The notes under the pieces were generated by a model, which was given only the letters and a program-made list of their open reading frames with translations, ran no database searches and was not told where the DNA came from. Source: Pararhizobium sp. A13 (GTDB lineage Bacteria; Pseudomonadota; Alphaproteobacteria; Rhizobiales; Rhizobiaceae). From it: a stretch of 64,000 bases of DNA. The DNA lies in the NCBI RefSeq assembly GCF_040126305.1, contig NZ_CP149510.1, positions 3,793,001 to 3,857,000 on the forward strand, written 5' to 3'. Shown here in pieces: positions 9,377 through 17,498 of this stretch (position 1 is its first letter; the number at the start of each line of letters is the position of its first letter). A program made the translations under genes and the position numbers.

Positions 9377-9706
9377 TCACTTCGACGGCAGCGAGAGAAC
9401 ATAGGCGAGTGCCGCATCGAGCAGGCGCTTGCGCAGGGCATCGTCGCCATAGGCCTTCACACCCGCGCGCACCCAACCATTCATCTGACGGTCCCCCATC
9501 ACCATGAGCTCGATGCCGGCAAGCGCCAGCGCCCAGCCATCATTGCCCTTGCCGAGGCGCACCAGCATGCCGTCGTTGCGCGCGCCGCAAAGAAGATTGC
9601 CGTCAAGGAGAAAGGCAAGACCACCGAACATCGGCTTCTCGGAGAGCCCCGATCTTTCGCCGAGCTCCTGTCTGATCAGTTCCTCGAGACCGGCGTCGCG
9701 CGCCAT
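9377..9706 (-). CDS. TfoX/Sxy N-terminal domain protein
   Basis: Small 109-residue protein made of the TfoX N-terminal domain only (SEKPMFGGLAFLLDGNLLCGA, then LVRLG, and a C-terminal RMNGWVRAG-type segment). Members are not enzymes as far as known; TfoX/Sxy is a competence activator in gammaproteobacteria, but rhizobial versions have no assigned role. It sits inside the presumed ergothioneine operon, 12 bases after the DUF917 gene and 100 bases before the hydratase. Its role there is unknown. Confidence 0.8.
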   Translation of the reverse strand: MARDAGLEELIRQELGERSGLSEKPMFGGLAFLLDGNLLCGARNDGMLVRLGKGNDGWALALAGIELMVMGDRQMNGWVRAGVKAYGDDALRKRLLDAALAYVLSLPSK

Positions 9707-9718
9707 GACACATTCTCC

Positions 9719-10816
9719 TTATATCCGCCCGGACAAAGCGTAGCTCGCGATGTCAATGCCCATCGCCTTCTCGACCGGCGGATAGACCGAAGGATCAAGC
9801 ACGCTTGAGGCAAGCGGGATCACCGTCTTCGGCACATGCAGCACGAAGATCGTCATGCCGACCTGCAACTGTCCGACGCTTAAGGGTTCGCCATCCGGCG
9901 ACAGCGTCGTGATCACGTCCGGAAAGGTCGCAAGCCGCTTGCCGCCGGCATTCTCCACCGCCATGTATTCGTTCATGATGTGGAGTACCGTAGAGTCATC
10001 GCCCTTCCCGAGCGTCACCGTGCCGATGTCGAAGGCCTCCTTGGTGTAGACGACCGATTTGTCGGTGATGACGCCTTCCGCAAGGATCGTGCCGTTGGTG
10101 GTTTTCGCGATCGTATCGATGATGGCGGTGCCGCCCTTGCCTTCCACAGCGACGATCGCTTCACCGAGAGTCAGGGCCAGCGAGATGCCGCCGAGCGCCG
10201 CATTGGCCTTGACGTAGGAGGCGCGCACCGGATTTCGAGCCGACGCGATGAAGCCGCCGGACATGTCGGAGGCGGTGCGCAGGATCGGCGAAACCTTGGC
10301 GGTCGCGCCGCGCACGACAAGTTCGATATACCGGTTTTCCTCGCGATTGCCGCCGACCGCCGTCTGGATCATCGGCTCGGGCGAACCGGCAAGGCCGATC
10401 GATCCCATGTCGCCGGTCGGATGCGCGCGGATATCACCGACGGCATCGACCACCTTTGTGCCGAGAATGGCCGACGGCAGCCAGCCGTTCAGCGTCGACG
10501 ACTTGCCGTTCTGGCCGACGATCAGCCCTGCGATCTTTTCGCCCAGCGCTTCCTGCAGCAGCTGCACCGCCTTGACGTAGTCGACACCGCGCATTTCCCA
10601 GGGTGTGGTCGAGGCCGGCGCACCGATCGCAGCGGCTGTCGCCACCCAGTCATTCGCATCGAGTTCATCGACCGAAACCAGCTCCGGCTTGCCGATCGAC
10701 ACCGCCGCATAGCCGAGCATCCGCCCATGATGCGCCCATCCGCCACCGCCGGCGGCATAGACCGAGCCGCCCTTGACCGCCGCCTCGACGTCTTTCTCTG
10801 TGAGTATCCGGCCCAT
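9719..10816 (-). CDS. DUF917 (S-methyl-thiohydantoin desulfurase family) protein
   Basis: A 365-residue DUF917 protein: glycine-rich YAAGGGGWAHHG at residues 20-31, VSVDEL near 44, GAPASTTPWEMRG near 65, and GDIRAHPTGDMGS near 127. The family is now linked to desulfuration of (S-methyl-)thiohydantoins and is often encoded beside hydantoinases. Here its start overlaps the stop of the carbamoylase by one base, so it is co-translated. In the proposed pathway it would remove sulfur from the 2-thiohydantoin of propionate, giving hydantoin-5-propionate. The family call is firm. The reaction is inferred from family and context. Confidence 0.8.
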   Translation of the reverse strand: MGRILTEKDVEAAVKGGSVYAAGGGGWAHHGRMLGYAAVSIGKPELVSVDELDANDWVATAAAIGAPASTTPWEMRGVDYVKAVQLLQEALGEKIAGLIVGQNGKSSTLNGWLPSAILGTKVVDAVGDIRAHPTGDMGSIGLAGSPEPMIQTAVGGNREENRYIELVVRGATAKVSPILRTASDMSGGFIASARNPVRASYVKANAALGGISLALTLGEAIVAVEGKGGTAIIDTIAKTTNGTILAEGVITDKSVVYTKEAFDIGTVTLGKGDDSTVLHIMNEYMAVENAGGKRLATFPDVITTLSPDGEPLSVGQLQVGMTIFVLHVPKTVIPLASSVLDPSVYPPVEKAMGIDIASYALSGRI

Positions 10817-12087
10817 CAGCGCTCTCCCTGTAAATTCGCATCGAGTTTCCTCACGGCCTCGAACAAGGTTGCCGCACCGAGCGCGATGTCGTCATTGTCG
10901 GCCCATTCGTCCGGCGTGTGCGACCGACCCTCGCGGCAGGCTATGAAGATCATCGCCGCTTTCGAAATCCGCGCCATCCAGGCGGTGTCATGCCCGGCAC
11001 CGGAGGCCATGCGGCGATGTTTTGCTCCGACACGATCGCAGGCCGCTTCCAGATTGCGCAGCACCAGCGGGTCGGCGGGCGTCGGAAAATTGTCGGAGAT
11101 CAGCTTCGGCGAGGTGATGGACACGCCGGTATCGCGCTGGATATCGACGGAAAGCTGGTCAATCTCAGCGATGAAGCGCTCCATGTCGGGCCGCAGTTCC
11201 GCTCGCGCATCGATCAGCAGCCGGGCTCGGGAGGGCACGACATTGGCCGCGTTCGGTTCGATCGAAAATTCGCCAACCGTCGCGGTGAAATGCCCCTCGC
11301 CCTTGGAAAATTCAGTCCCGAGGCGCTCGATGTCGCCGACCATTCTGGCCGCCGCCGTCAGCGCGTCGCGCCTGCGGCTCATCGGCGTCGTGCCGGCATG
11401 ATCGGCCTGGCCTTCGAACAGGATTTCGATCCGGGTAATCCCGGCGATGGCCGTGACGATGCCCACATCGCAGCGCTCAGTTTCGAGCACCGGCCCCTGC
11501 TCGATATGCAGTTCCAGAAATGCCTTGATGTCCGATCGTTTCTGCAGGGCCAACCGCGACGGGTCGCCGCCGGCATCGATCATGCCCTGGCGCAATGTCA
11601 GATCGCCCTGCGTGCGGCTTAGCCATCCGTCAGGAATCAGCCCTGCCATACCGCGACTGCCGATGCAGGAGACGCCGAAGATCGACACCTCCTCGGCTAA
11701 GAAATCGACAACCTCAAGATCGTGGTCGAGCCGGATGCCCGCATCGTGCAATGCCTGCGCCACCTCCAGCGCCGCCGCCACGCCGGCAATGCCATCGAAC
11801 CGTCCACCCTCCGGCACCGTATCAGAATGCGAGCCGAGCATGATCGTGCCGAGGCCGGATTTCCGACCCTTGCGACGGCCGATCAGGTTTCCCGAAGCAT
11901 CGATCCGGGTTTCGAGGCCGGCGGCCTTGAAGCGTTGCTCCAGAAAGGCGCGCCCCTCCAGAAAGAGCGGCGTGAAGGCGCGCCGCGTATAGGGTCGGTC
12001 CGGTTCGGTGATCCGCGCCAGCCCCTTGATAATGTCGGCGATGCGGCGGGCATCGATTGGCAGATTGGTTTCGACAGCGGCCATCAC
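10816..12087 (-). CDS. M20-family L-carbamoylase (N-carbamoyl-L-amino-acid hydrolase)
   Basis: Metal-dependent amidohydrolase that cleaves N-carbamoyl-L-amino acids to amino acid, CO2 and ammonia; allantoate amidohydrolase is the close relative. Motifs are GSHSDTVPEGGRFDG (metal ligands His, Asp) near residue 86, AEEVSIFG near 132, HIEQGPVLE near 194, and the dimerisation segment GQADHAGTTPM near 227. At 423 residues the length is normal. The ATG overlaps the stop of the upstream amidohydrolase by four bases. In the proposed pathway the substrate is N-carbamoyl-L-glutamate. No allantoin genes are nearby, which argues against an allantoate role. Confidence 0.87.
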   Translation of the reverse strand: MMAAVETNLPIDARRIADIIKGLARITEPDRPYTRRAFTPLFLEGRAFLEQRFKAAGLETRIDASGNLIGRRKGRKSGLGTIMLGSHSDTVPEGGRFDGIAGVAAALEVAQALHDAGIRLDHDLEVVDFLAEEVSIFGVSCIGSRGMAGLIPDGWLSRTQGDLTLRQGMIDAGGDPSRLALQKRSDIKAFLELHIEQGPVLETERCDVGIVTAIAGITRIEILFEGQADHAGTTPMSRRRDALTAAARMVGDIERLGTEFSKGEGHFTATVGEFSIEPNAANVVPSRARLLIDARAELRPDMERFIAEIDQLSVDIQRDTGVSITSPKLISDNFPTPADPLVLRNLEAACDRVGAKHRRMASGAGHDTAWMARISKAAMIFIACREGRSHTPDEWADNDDIALGAATLFEAVRKLDANLQGER

Positions 12088-13463
12088 ATGGCCTCGCGCA
12101 GCGGCAGGCTCGCCAGCGGCCGGATGAATTCGCCGGCGCCCGGCGCGGCCAGCACGGATTTGCCGTCGAAGACAAGCTTACCGCGATTGTAGGTGGCAGC
12201 CACGCGCCACGGTAGCCGGATGCCGTTATACGGCGACCAGCCGACGACGTTGTTGCCGCTTGTCGCCGCGTCGTAGGTGTAAGGCTCCGGCGTCAGAACG
12301 GCGATATCCGCATCCTTGCCAAGTTCGAGTGCGCCCTTGCGGTGATCGAGACGGAAATGCCGGGCCGGATTGAGCGACATCAGATCGGCAGCGCGGGTCA
12401 GCGGAATGCCTCGCTCCAGCGCGCCCTTGACGAACAGCGGGATCATCACCTCGAGCCCTGGCACGCCGGAGGCATTGGCCAGCATGTCCGGATTGGTCTT
12501 GCGGTTTTCCGACCAGCTGACGTGATCGGTCGAGACCAGCGTCACATGACCGTCAGCCACATGCCGCCAAAGCTTTTCCACCTCGGCGCGCGGCCGGATC
12601 GGCGGATTGATCTTCGCCTTGCCGCCAAGCCGCTTCACATCATTCTCCTCGTCGAGAACGAGATAGTGAATGCAGCATTCGATGGTGGCGCGGTACCCTT
12701 GCGCCCGGTAGGCAGCGGCGATCTCGTAGCCGCGGCCGACAGAACAATGCACCACATGCGCCGGACAGCCGGTCGCGGCCCCTGTCTCGTAGATCTGGTT
12801 GGTGGCGAGCAGTTCCGTCAGCGCCGGCCGCGACAGGCCGTGCGCCCGATAGTCGGTGATCCCTGCCGCCTTGACCCTGTCGATCGCCGCCCGCACCGCC
12901 TCGTCGTCTTCATTGTGGACGCCCGCCGTCAGCCCCGTCGGCGCTATTGCGCGAAAACAGTCTTCGAGAAGGCCAGCCGGGATGCGCGGGAAGCGTTTCG
13001 GATCGGTGCCGAAAGTCGAGAACTTGAAGGCGGCGACACCGGCCTCGACCATTTCGCCAATCCTCGCCGGGCCTTCCTCGGGATCGATGGTGCCATAGAG
13101 CGCGAAATCGACGCGGGCCTGCGCGCCGGCATGAACGATCTTGCGCTTCACCGCCTCCGCCGAGCAGACGAGGTTGCCCTCGTCATAGGGCATGTCGACG
13201 ATCGTCGTAACGCCACCGGCGGCGGCAGAGCGTGTCGACCAGATGAAATCCTCCTGATCCTTCTGGCTCAGCGAATGCACCTGCGCATCGATGGCGCCGG
13301 GCAGGATAAGCGCTTGCCCGAGATCATGACGTTCGCGCGCGGCAGGCATCGCGCCTTGCCCGACAAAGGCGATCTTGCCATCGCGCACTGCCACATGCCC
13401 GCCCTCGACGATGCGATCAGGGAGAACCAGTGTGCCCTTCAGAACCAGATCAAAATCAGACAT
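12084..13463 (-). CDS. Cyclic amidohydrolase (hydantoinase/allantoinase superfamily) with altered HxH motif
   Basis: Ring-opening hydrolase of the dihydroorotase/hydantoinase superfamily, 459 residues. The bridging lysine (K147 in AFKFST), later histidines (H183, H236/H239) and catalytic aspartate (D313 in STDHVSW) are all present. The first metal motif, normally HxH after GxID, reads A-Q61-V-H63 here, so one histidine ligand is replaced by glutamine. The likely reaction is opening of hydantoin-5-propionate to N-carbamoylglutamate, because a carbamoylase follows with overlap and a DUF917 gene comes after that. It starts 15 bases after the lyase stop. An allantoinase or generic hydantoinase role cannot be excluded. 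Confidence 0.83.
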   Translation of the reverse strand: MSDFDLVLKGTLVLPDRIVEGGHVAVRDGKIAFVGQGAMPAARERHDLGQALILPGAIDAQVHSLSQKDQEDFIWSTRSAAAGGVTTIVDMPYDEGNLVCSAEAVKRKIVHAGAQARVDFALYGTIDPEEGPARIGEMVEAGVAAFKFSTFGTDPKRFPRIPAGLLEDCFRAIAPTGLTAGVHNEDDEAVRAAIDRVKAAGITDYRAHGLSRPALTELLATNQIYETGAATGCPAHVVHCSVGRGYEIAAAYRAQGYRATIECCIHYLVLDEENDVKRLGGKAKINPPIRPRAEVEKLWRHVADGHVTLVSTDHVSWSENRKTNPDMLANASGVPGLEVMIPLFVKGALERGIPLTRAADLMSLNPARHFRLDHRKGALELGKDADIAVLTPEPYTYDAATSGNNVVGWSPYNGIRLPWRVAATYNRGKLVFDGKSVLAAPGAGEFIRPLASLPLREAM

Positions 13464-13478
13464 GTGCGCCTCCCTTCG

Positions 13479-15017
13479 TCATTGGCCGAGCGCGAAGAAA
13501 TCGTCGAATTCAGGCATCGGAGCCGCAGCCACCAGGGCGAGCAGCAAATCTTCGGATGCAAATACCGCGTGAAGAGCCTCGATCTCCTTTGAGAGCGGCC
13601 GGTCCTTCAGGTAGATTGGGCTCAGCGCGCGGACGCAATCATAGGCGATCTGCGTCACGCCTTGCGGCTTGTCACCGAGCAGATCGATTGCCTGTGCCGA
13701 CAGCAGCGCCTCGATCGCCGCCATCTGGCGCAGATCGCGCACCTGCGTCTCCATGCGCTCGACGATGAGCGGCAGGAACGTTGCTTCCTCTTCGAGACCG
13801 CCGGCAACGACGATCGACTGTGCCGACAGCGGCACTGCCATCGACTGGACGCGCATGTAGAGTTCGACCACGAGCTTCATCAGCGGGCCGAGACCGCTCG
13901 CCACCTCACCGGGAGCGACCAGATTGATCGGCAGGTTTCGCCGCACTCCGTTCGAGAGCAGGATGCAGCGGTTCAGCATATTGCGCGCCACATGGGAAAA
14001 GGCGATCTGCGCCGTCTCGATATAGAGCGTGGTCGTCAGCGGCAGCGAAGCACCCGACGCGTGGACCTGGCCGCCGAGCACCACCGGATTGTCGTCGGAC
14101 AGATAGGTCGCATCGACCAGCCGTTCGGCCGCGACAAGAAGCGTATCCACCGCAGCACCAAACACCTGTGCGGTCATGCGCAAGCTCAAAGGATCATGGA
14201 TCGCCGTCGGCAGCGGCCAATCGACGACATTGGACTGGCCGTAAAGCCAGGACCCGACCAGCGCTTCGCCGCGCGTCGCAAGCGCCGCCGCGACCCGCCA
14301 TGGGTCGGCGGAAGCCCCCAAGGACAGGGACGACATCAGGCCGGTCGCCATCGACACACGGACGGCGGAGGCTGCCTGACGCAGGACATCGGCTGCAGCG
14401 GCAAAGGCCGTCGCGTTAACGCTCAGCGAAGCCAGTGCGTCACGCGGCTGCATGACGAAGGGCTCGAGCCGGGCACGAAGCAGGGCTTCGGCGGCGGGCA
14501 GCAACTCGCCACGGAAAAATGCCTCGCCGGTCCCCGTCAGAACGGAAGCCACCTGCCCCATCAGGCCGATATCGGCGCAACCGATCGAACCATGGCGATG
14601 GACGGCGGGCACGACGCCACACTCCAAAAGACCGAGAAACGCCTTGACGAGATCGACGCTGCAGCCGGTGTGGCCGCCAAGCGCGGTATTGATGCGAATG
14701 GCGATGGCCTTGCGGACAATGACCGGAGAAAACAGCTCGCCGGTGCCGAAATGGTGTGCCTTGACGAGCGCGGCGTTGAATTCCGTGAGATCATCGACCG
14801 TCCACAGACGGTCCTTCATCGAACCGACGCCGGTGTTTGCGCCATAGACCGGCAAGCCCATGGCGAGGCGGTCGGCGATGACCTTATGTGCGGATTGGAC
14901 CCGCGCGAAAGACTGCTCGGCCACCGTCGGCACATAGAGGCCCGAACCGATCTTCTCCAGTGCGGAGAAGTCGAGCGGATTGCCAGTCAGGGCAATGGTT
15001 TTCACCGATGCGTGCAT
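13479..15017 (-). CDS. HAL/PAL-fold lyase lacking the MIO triad, probable ergothionase
   Basis: The 512-residue protein has the histidine/phenylalanine ammonia-lyase fold: PVYGANTGVGS near residues 56-66, RINTALGGHTG near 108, NATAF, and DNPVV near 333. The Ala-Ser-Gly triad that cyclises into the MIO electrophile in true ammonia-lyases reads Cys147-Ala148-Asp149 here (context GSIG before it), so MIO cannot form in the normal way. As I recall, ergothionase is a MIO-independent member of this fold that eliminates trimethylamine, a good leaving group, from ergothioneine to give thiourocanate. The four enzymes downstream fit the later steps. ATG at 15017 is chosen because the sequence upstream (to 15143) lacks family similarity. 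First gene of the operon. Confidence 0.8.
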   Translation of the reverse strand: MHASVKTIALTGNPLDFSALEKIGSGLYVPTVAEQSFARVQSAHKVIADRLAMGLPVYGANTGVGSMKDRLWTVDDLTEFNAALVKAHHFGTGELFSPVIVRKAIAIRINTALGGHTGCSVDLVKAFLGLLECGVVPAVHRHGSIGCADIGLMGQVASVLTGTGEAFFRGELLPAAEALLRARLEPFVMQPRDALASLSVNATAFAAAADVLRQAASAVRVSMATGLMSSLSLGASADPWRVAAALATRGEALVGSWLYGQSNVVDWPLPTAIHDPLSLRMTAQVFGAAVDTLLVAAERLVDATYLSDDNPVVLGGQVHASGASLPLTTTLYIETAQIAFSHVARNMLNRCILLSNGVRRNLPINLVAPGEVASGLGPLMKLVVELYMRVQSMAVPLSAQSIVVAGGLEEEATFLPLIVERMETQVRDLRQMAAIEALLSAQAIDLLGDKPQGVTQIAYDCVRALSPIYLKDRPLSKEIEALHAVFASEDLLLALVAAAPMPEFDDFFALGQ

Positions 15018-15157
15018 GCTTTGACCCACGTTTGATGCCGCACATGCTATGCCCAATCTCCCCGATTGTGATATATCCCAAAAATGGAACAGGCGATGTG
15101 CATTTCGGATCATCCCGTCTTTGTCCCACCTCTGCCGTCGCAAGGATGAAACAGATC
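15018..15157. promoter_or_regulatory. Divergent promoter region, lyase operon / LysR
   Basis: The 140-base gap separates the operon on the minus strand from the LysR gene on the plus strand, the classic arrangement for autoregulated LysR control. I found no convincing T-N11-A palindrome by eye, so no specific operator is claimed. Confidence 0.5.
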
Positions 15158-16336
15158 ATGGATACCGCCACGCTTGCCCTTGTTCATGCGATCCTTGAAG
15201 AGCGAGGAATTCGCCGGGCCGCGAAGGCCGGAGGCCGGCCGGTGGCAAGCGTCAGCGCCGCGCTCAAGCGTTTCGAAGCCGCCATCGCAGTACCGCTCGT
15301 CAGGCGCGAAGGCGGCAATCTCGTGCCGACGCTGGAGGCACAAAGCCGGCAGGCCGATCTGGCGACGGCGAACCGCGCCGTGCAATTGCTTCTATCGCCC
15401 GGCACCGTCGCACCATCGATCGTCGTGCCCTCGATCAGCCTGGCCGCGCTCGATCGCTTCGTCACCGTCGCGCGCAGCGGCAGCATTCGTGGCGCCGCGA
15501 AGATAGCGGGCACCGGCCAGCCGCAATTGACCCGGCAGATGACCGATCTCGAGCGTGACCTCGGCTATGATCTGTTGATCCGCTCCCCGTCCGGTATCGC
15601 CTGCACGCCAGAAGGCTTGGCGGCGATTCCGATCGCCGAAAGCCTGCTCGATATCTGGCGGCGACTTTCGCGCGCGTCCGGCGACCGGTTCCGCCGGACG
15701 GCCGCGACATGGCGTTTCGGCTCCGTCATGCCGCTCGGCCCGGAAAGCGAGATCGCCCGCATGCTGGCGGCCCTGACCGCCGAATGGCACCGCGCCCGCC
15801 CGCGCCAGCCGCTCTTCATCTCCAGCACCACCGCAGACGAGTTGATCGCCGGTTTGAAAAGTCGCCGGTTCGACGTGGTGCTGCTCGATCTCGAAACCTT
15901 CCCGGCAGAGTTTGAGGGCCGGCTCATTTCCCGCACGCCATTGGCGTTGGCCGGTCACCCTTCGCTGTTCGCCAAACACGGCGAGGATATCCGTAAGCTG
16001 CTTCAAGCCAACCCGATCGCGGTTCCCAGCCTGAAGAGCGGCCTTCGCCAACAGGCGGAGCATTTCATCGGCGAAGCTTTGGGCGAGCAGGAACGAAACC
16101 GGCTGACGGTGACCGAGGTTGATTCCATTCCCGTCATCCTCAACCTGGTGATGAACCACGGATATCTTTCGGTGCTTCCCGAAAGCTCTGCTGCGCGCGT
16201 CAGAAACGCCCCGGCGATGCGCAGGCTGGGGCCGGGCTATCTGCAAAACCTCTCGCTCGCCTGGCAGAAAAATGCCCTGTCGCGCCAGGCCGGCGAGGCC
16301 ATGCTGACGATGATGTCGGCGCCTCCCCTTGATTGA
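15158..16336 (+). CDS. LysR-family regulator with two tandem helix-turn-helix segments
   Basis: Likely activator of the divergent lyase operon. The second LysR DNA-binding domain is clear at about residues 95-153 (LAALDRFVTVARSGSIRGAA, then QPQLTRQMTDLERDLG). An additional, more diverged copy precedes it at about 5-62 (VHAILEERGIRRAAK, then SVSAALKRFEAAI). A LysR substrate-binding domain fills the remainder. The 392 residues exceed the usual ~300 by about the extra domain. ATG at 15158 has AAGGA about 11 bases upstream; ATG at 15146 is possible. The ligand may be an intermediate of the operon pathway (inferred). Confidence 0.85.
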   Translation: MDTATLALVHAILEERGIRRAAKAGGRPVASVSAALKRFEAAIAVPLVRREGGNLVPTLEAQSRQADLATANRAVQLLLSPGTVAPSIVVPSISLAALDRFVTVARSGSIRGAAKIAGTGQPQLTRQMTDLERDLGYDLLIRSPSGIACTPEGLAAIPIAESLLDIWRRLSRASGDRFRRTAATWRFGSVMPLGPESEIARMLAALTAEWHRARPRQPLFISSTTADELIAGLKSRRFDVVLLDLETFPAEFEGRLISRTPLALAGHPSLFAKHGEDIRKLLQANPIAVPSLKSGLRQQAEHFIGEALGEQERNRLTVTEVDSIPVILNLVMNHGYLSVLPESSAARVRNAPAMRRLGPGYLQNLSLAWQKNALSRQAGEAMLTMMSAPPLD

Positions 16337-16416
16337 GAACCTTCAAGCCACTCACCAAAGCTCTGATTCGACTCGCAAATCCACCGCAGCTTGAATCGGT
16401 ACGTGAACAGGTTGAA

Positions 16417-17388
16417 TCAGTTCTTGAGCTTGAGACGCCTGCGCGTCTCGCTCGGGCTTTCGCGATAATGGGCGCGGTAACTGCGCGAAAAGGCCGAGGA
16501 CGAATTGAAGCCGGTGGCGGCGGCGATATCGGCGAAATCGGCCCGTGTCTCGATGACCTTGCGCCGCGCCGCATTCAGCCGCAGCGCCAGATAATGTGCA
16601 TGCGGCGCGACGCCCATAGTCTCCTGGAAGAGGTCCTGCAGATGACGCGCGCTGACCCCGGCCCGCTTGGCGAGACGGGTGAGCGTCAGCGGCGCATCGA
16701 CCGTCTCCTCCATCAGCTTGACGGCCGCGCCTACGCGCGCGTCCAGGATGCGCATATTGCCGATCGCCGGCACCTGCAGGAGGTCGCCGCGCGTGCGCTC
16801 CTGCTCGTAGATGAACAGCCGCGACACCTCCAGCGCCAGCGAATAGCTGTGCTGGCGGCGGATCAGTTCCAGCATCAGGTCGAGCGTCGGCAGCGACCCG
16901 CCCGTGGTGATGCGCTTGCCATCGATGACGAAGCGCTCGTGCACCATGGTGATCTGCGGATAGGCGGCAGTGAAATCCTCGAAATCCTCCCAGTGGGTCG
17001 TGGCCGAATAATTGTCGAGCAGGCTGGTTTCGGCCAGCATCCAGGACCCCGATTCAATGCCGGCCATCACCTCGCGATAACGTGCCGTCTGGGAAAGATG
17101 CATGCGCAGATGCGAGGTCGTATAAGCCTGCCAGTTGTAGCTCGACAGGACAAAAAGCGGTGCTGTTTCCTTCTGTGGCCGGAAAGGCCCTGCGACCGGG
17201 ATGGGAATGCCGCTCTTGGTCTCGATCGCCTTGCCGTCCGGACTGAAGATGTCCCAGTCGTAAAGCGCTTTTCCGGCAATGCGGTTTGCGGCGCGCAAGG
17301 GTTCGATCACCGATGCGACGAGGATCAGATTGGTCTCCGGCAGCACGAGCAGGTCGATGTGCTGGGTCTCGTCCTTCGGCACAAGCAT
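16417..17388 (-). CDS. GlxA-family AraC-type regulator (CdhR-like)
   Basis: Transcription factor of 323 residues: an N-terminal class-I glutamine amidotransferase/DJ-1-like sensing domain (about 8-180, FVLSSYNWQAY, MLAETSLLDNYSATTHW) and a C-terminal AraC double helix-turn-helix (about 220-315, LTRLAKRAGVSARHLQDLF and FADIAAATGFNSSSAFSRSYRAHY). GlxA-type regulators called CdhR and GbdR control carnitine and glycine betaine catabolism in Pseudomonas. This gene is divergent from the CdhC gene, so a CdhR-like role is likely. The start at 17388 has GGGG 9 bases upstream; in-frame ATGs at 17397 and 17427 are alternatives. Confidence 0.85.
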   Translation of the reverse strand: MLVPKDETQHIDLLVLPETNLILVASVIEPLRAANRIAGKALYDWDIFSPDGKAIETKSGIPIPVAGPFRPQKETAPLFVLSSYNWQAYTTSHLRMHLSQTARYREVMAGIESGSWMLAETSLLDNYSATTHWEDFEDFTAAYPQITMVHERFVIDGKRITTGGSLPTLDLMLELIRRQHSYSLALEVSRLFIYEQERTRGDLLQVPAIGNMRILDARVGAAVKLMEETVDAPLTLTRLAKRAGVSARHLQDLFQETMGVAPHAHYLALRLNAARRKVIETRADFADIAAATGFNSSSAFSRSYRAHYRESPSETRRRLKLKN

Positions 17389-17498
17389 TCGTCTCATCCC
17401 CGCTCTAATTCTGGAAATGTATAACATGCATCTGAAAAGGGAAAGCAGAACGCTCGTTCTTGGCTCGTAATGAGCAACAAGAACAAGGGGAGGCTTTT

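Noticed and set aside
7501..9507. 668-residue open frame on the plus strand opposite the HutU homologue
   Set aside because: The composition is that of an antisense shadow in GC-rich coding DNA, rich in Arg/His/Asp/Gly with no recognisable motif, while the opposite strand encodes a full family protein.
12084..12087. Frameshift between amidohydrolase and carbamoylase
   Set aside because: The four-base ATGA overlap is a normal coupled stop/start, and both proteins are full length with complete motifs.
10816..13463. Allantoin degradation (allantoinase plus allantoate amidohydrolase)
   Set aside because: No uricase, ureidoglycolate or transport genes of that pathway are near, the amidohydrolase has a variant metal motif, and DUF917 and the MIO-less lyase fit another route better.
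7615..15017. Reading the cluster as a classical histidine utilisation (hut) operon
   Set aside because: There is no imidazolonepropionase, the lyase lacks the MIO triad, the hydratase lacks the expected cysteine, and a DUF917 plus carbamoylase are present instead.
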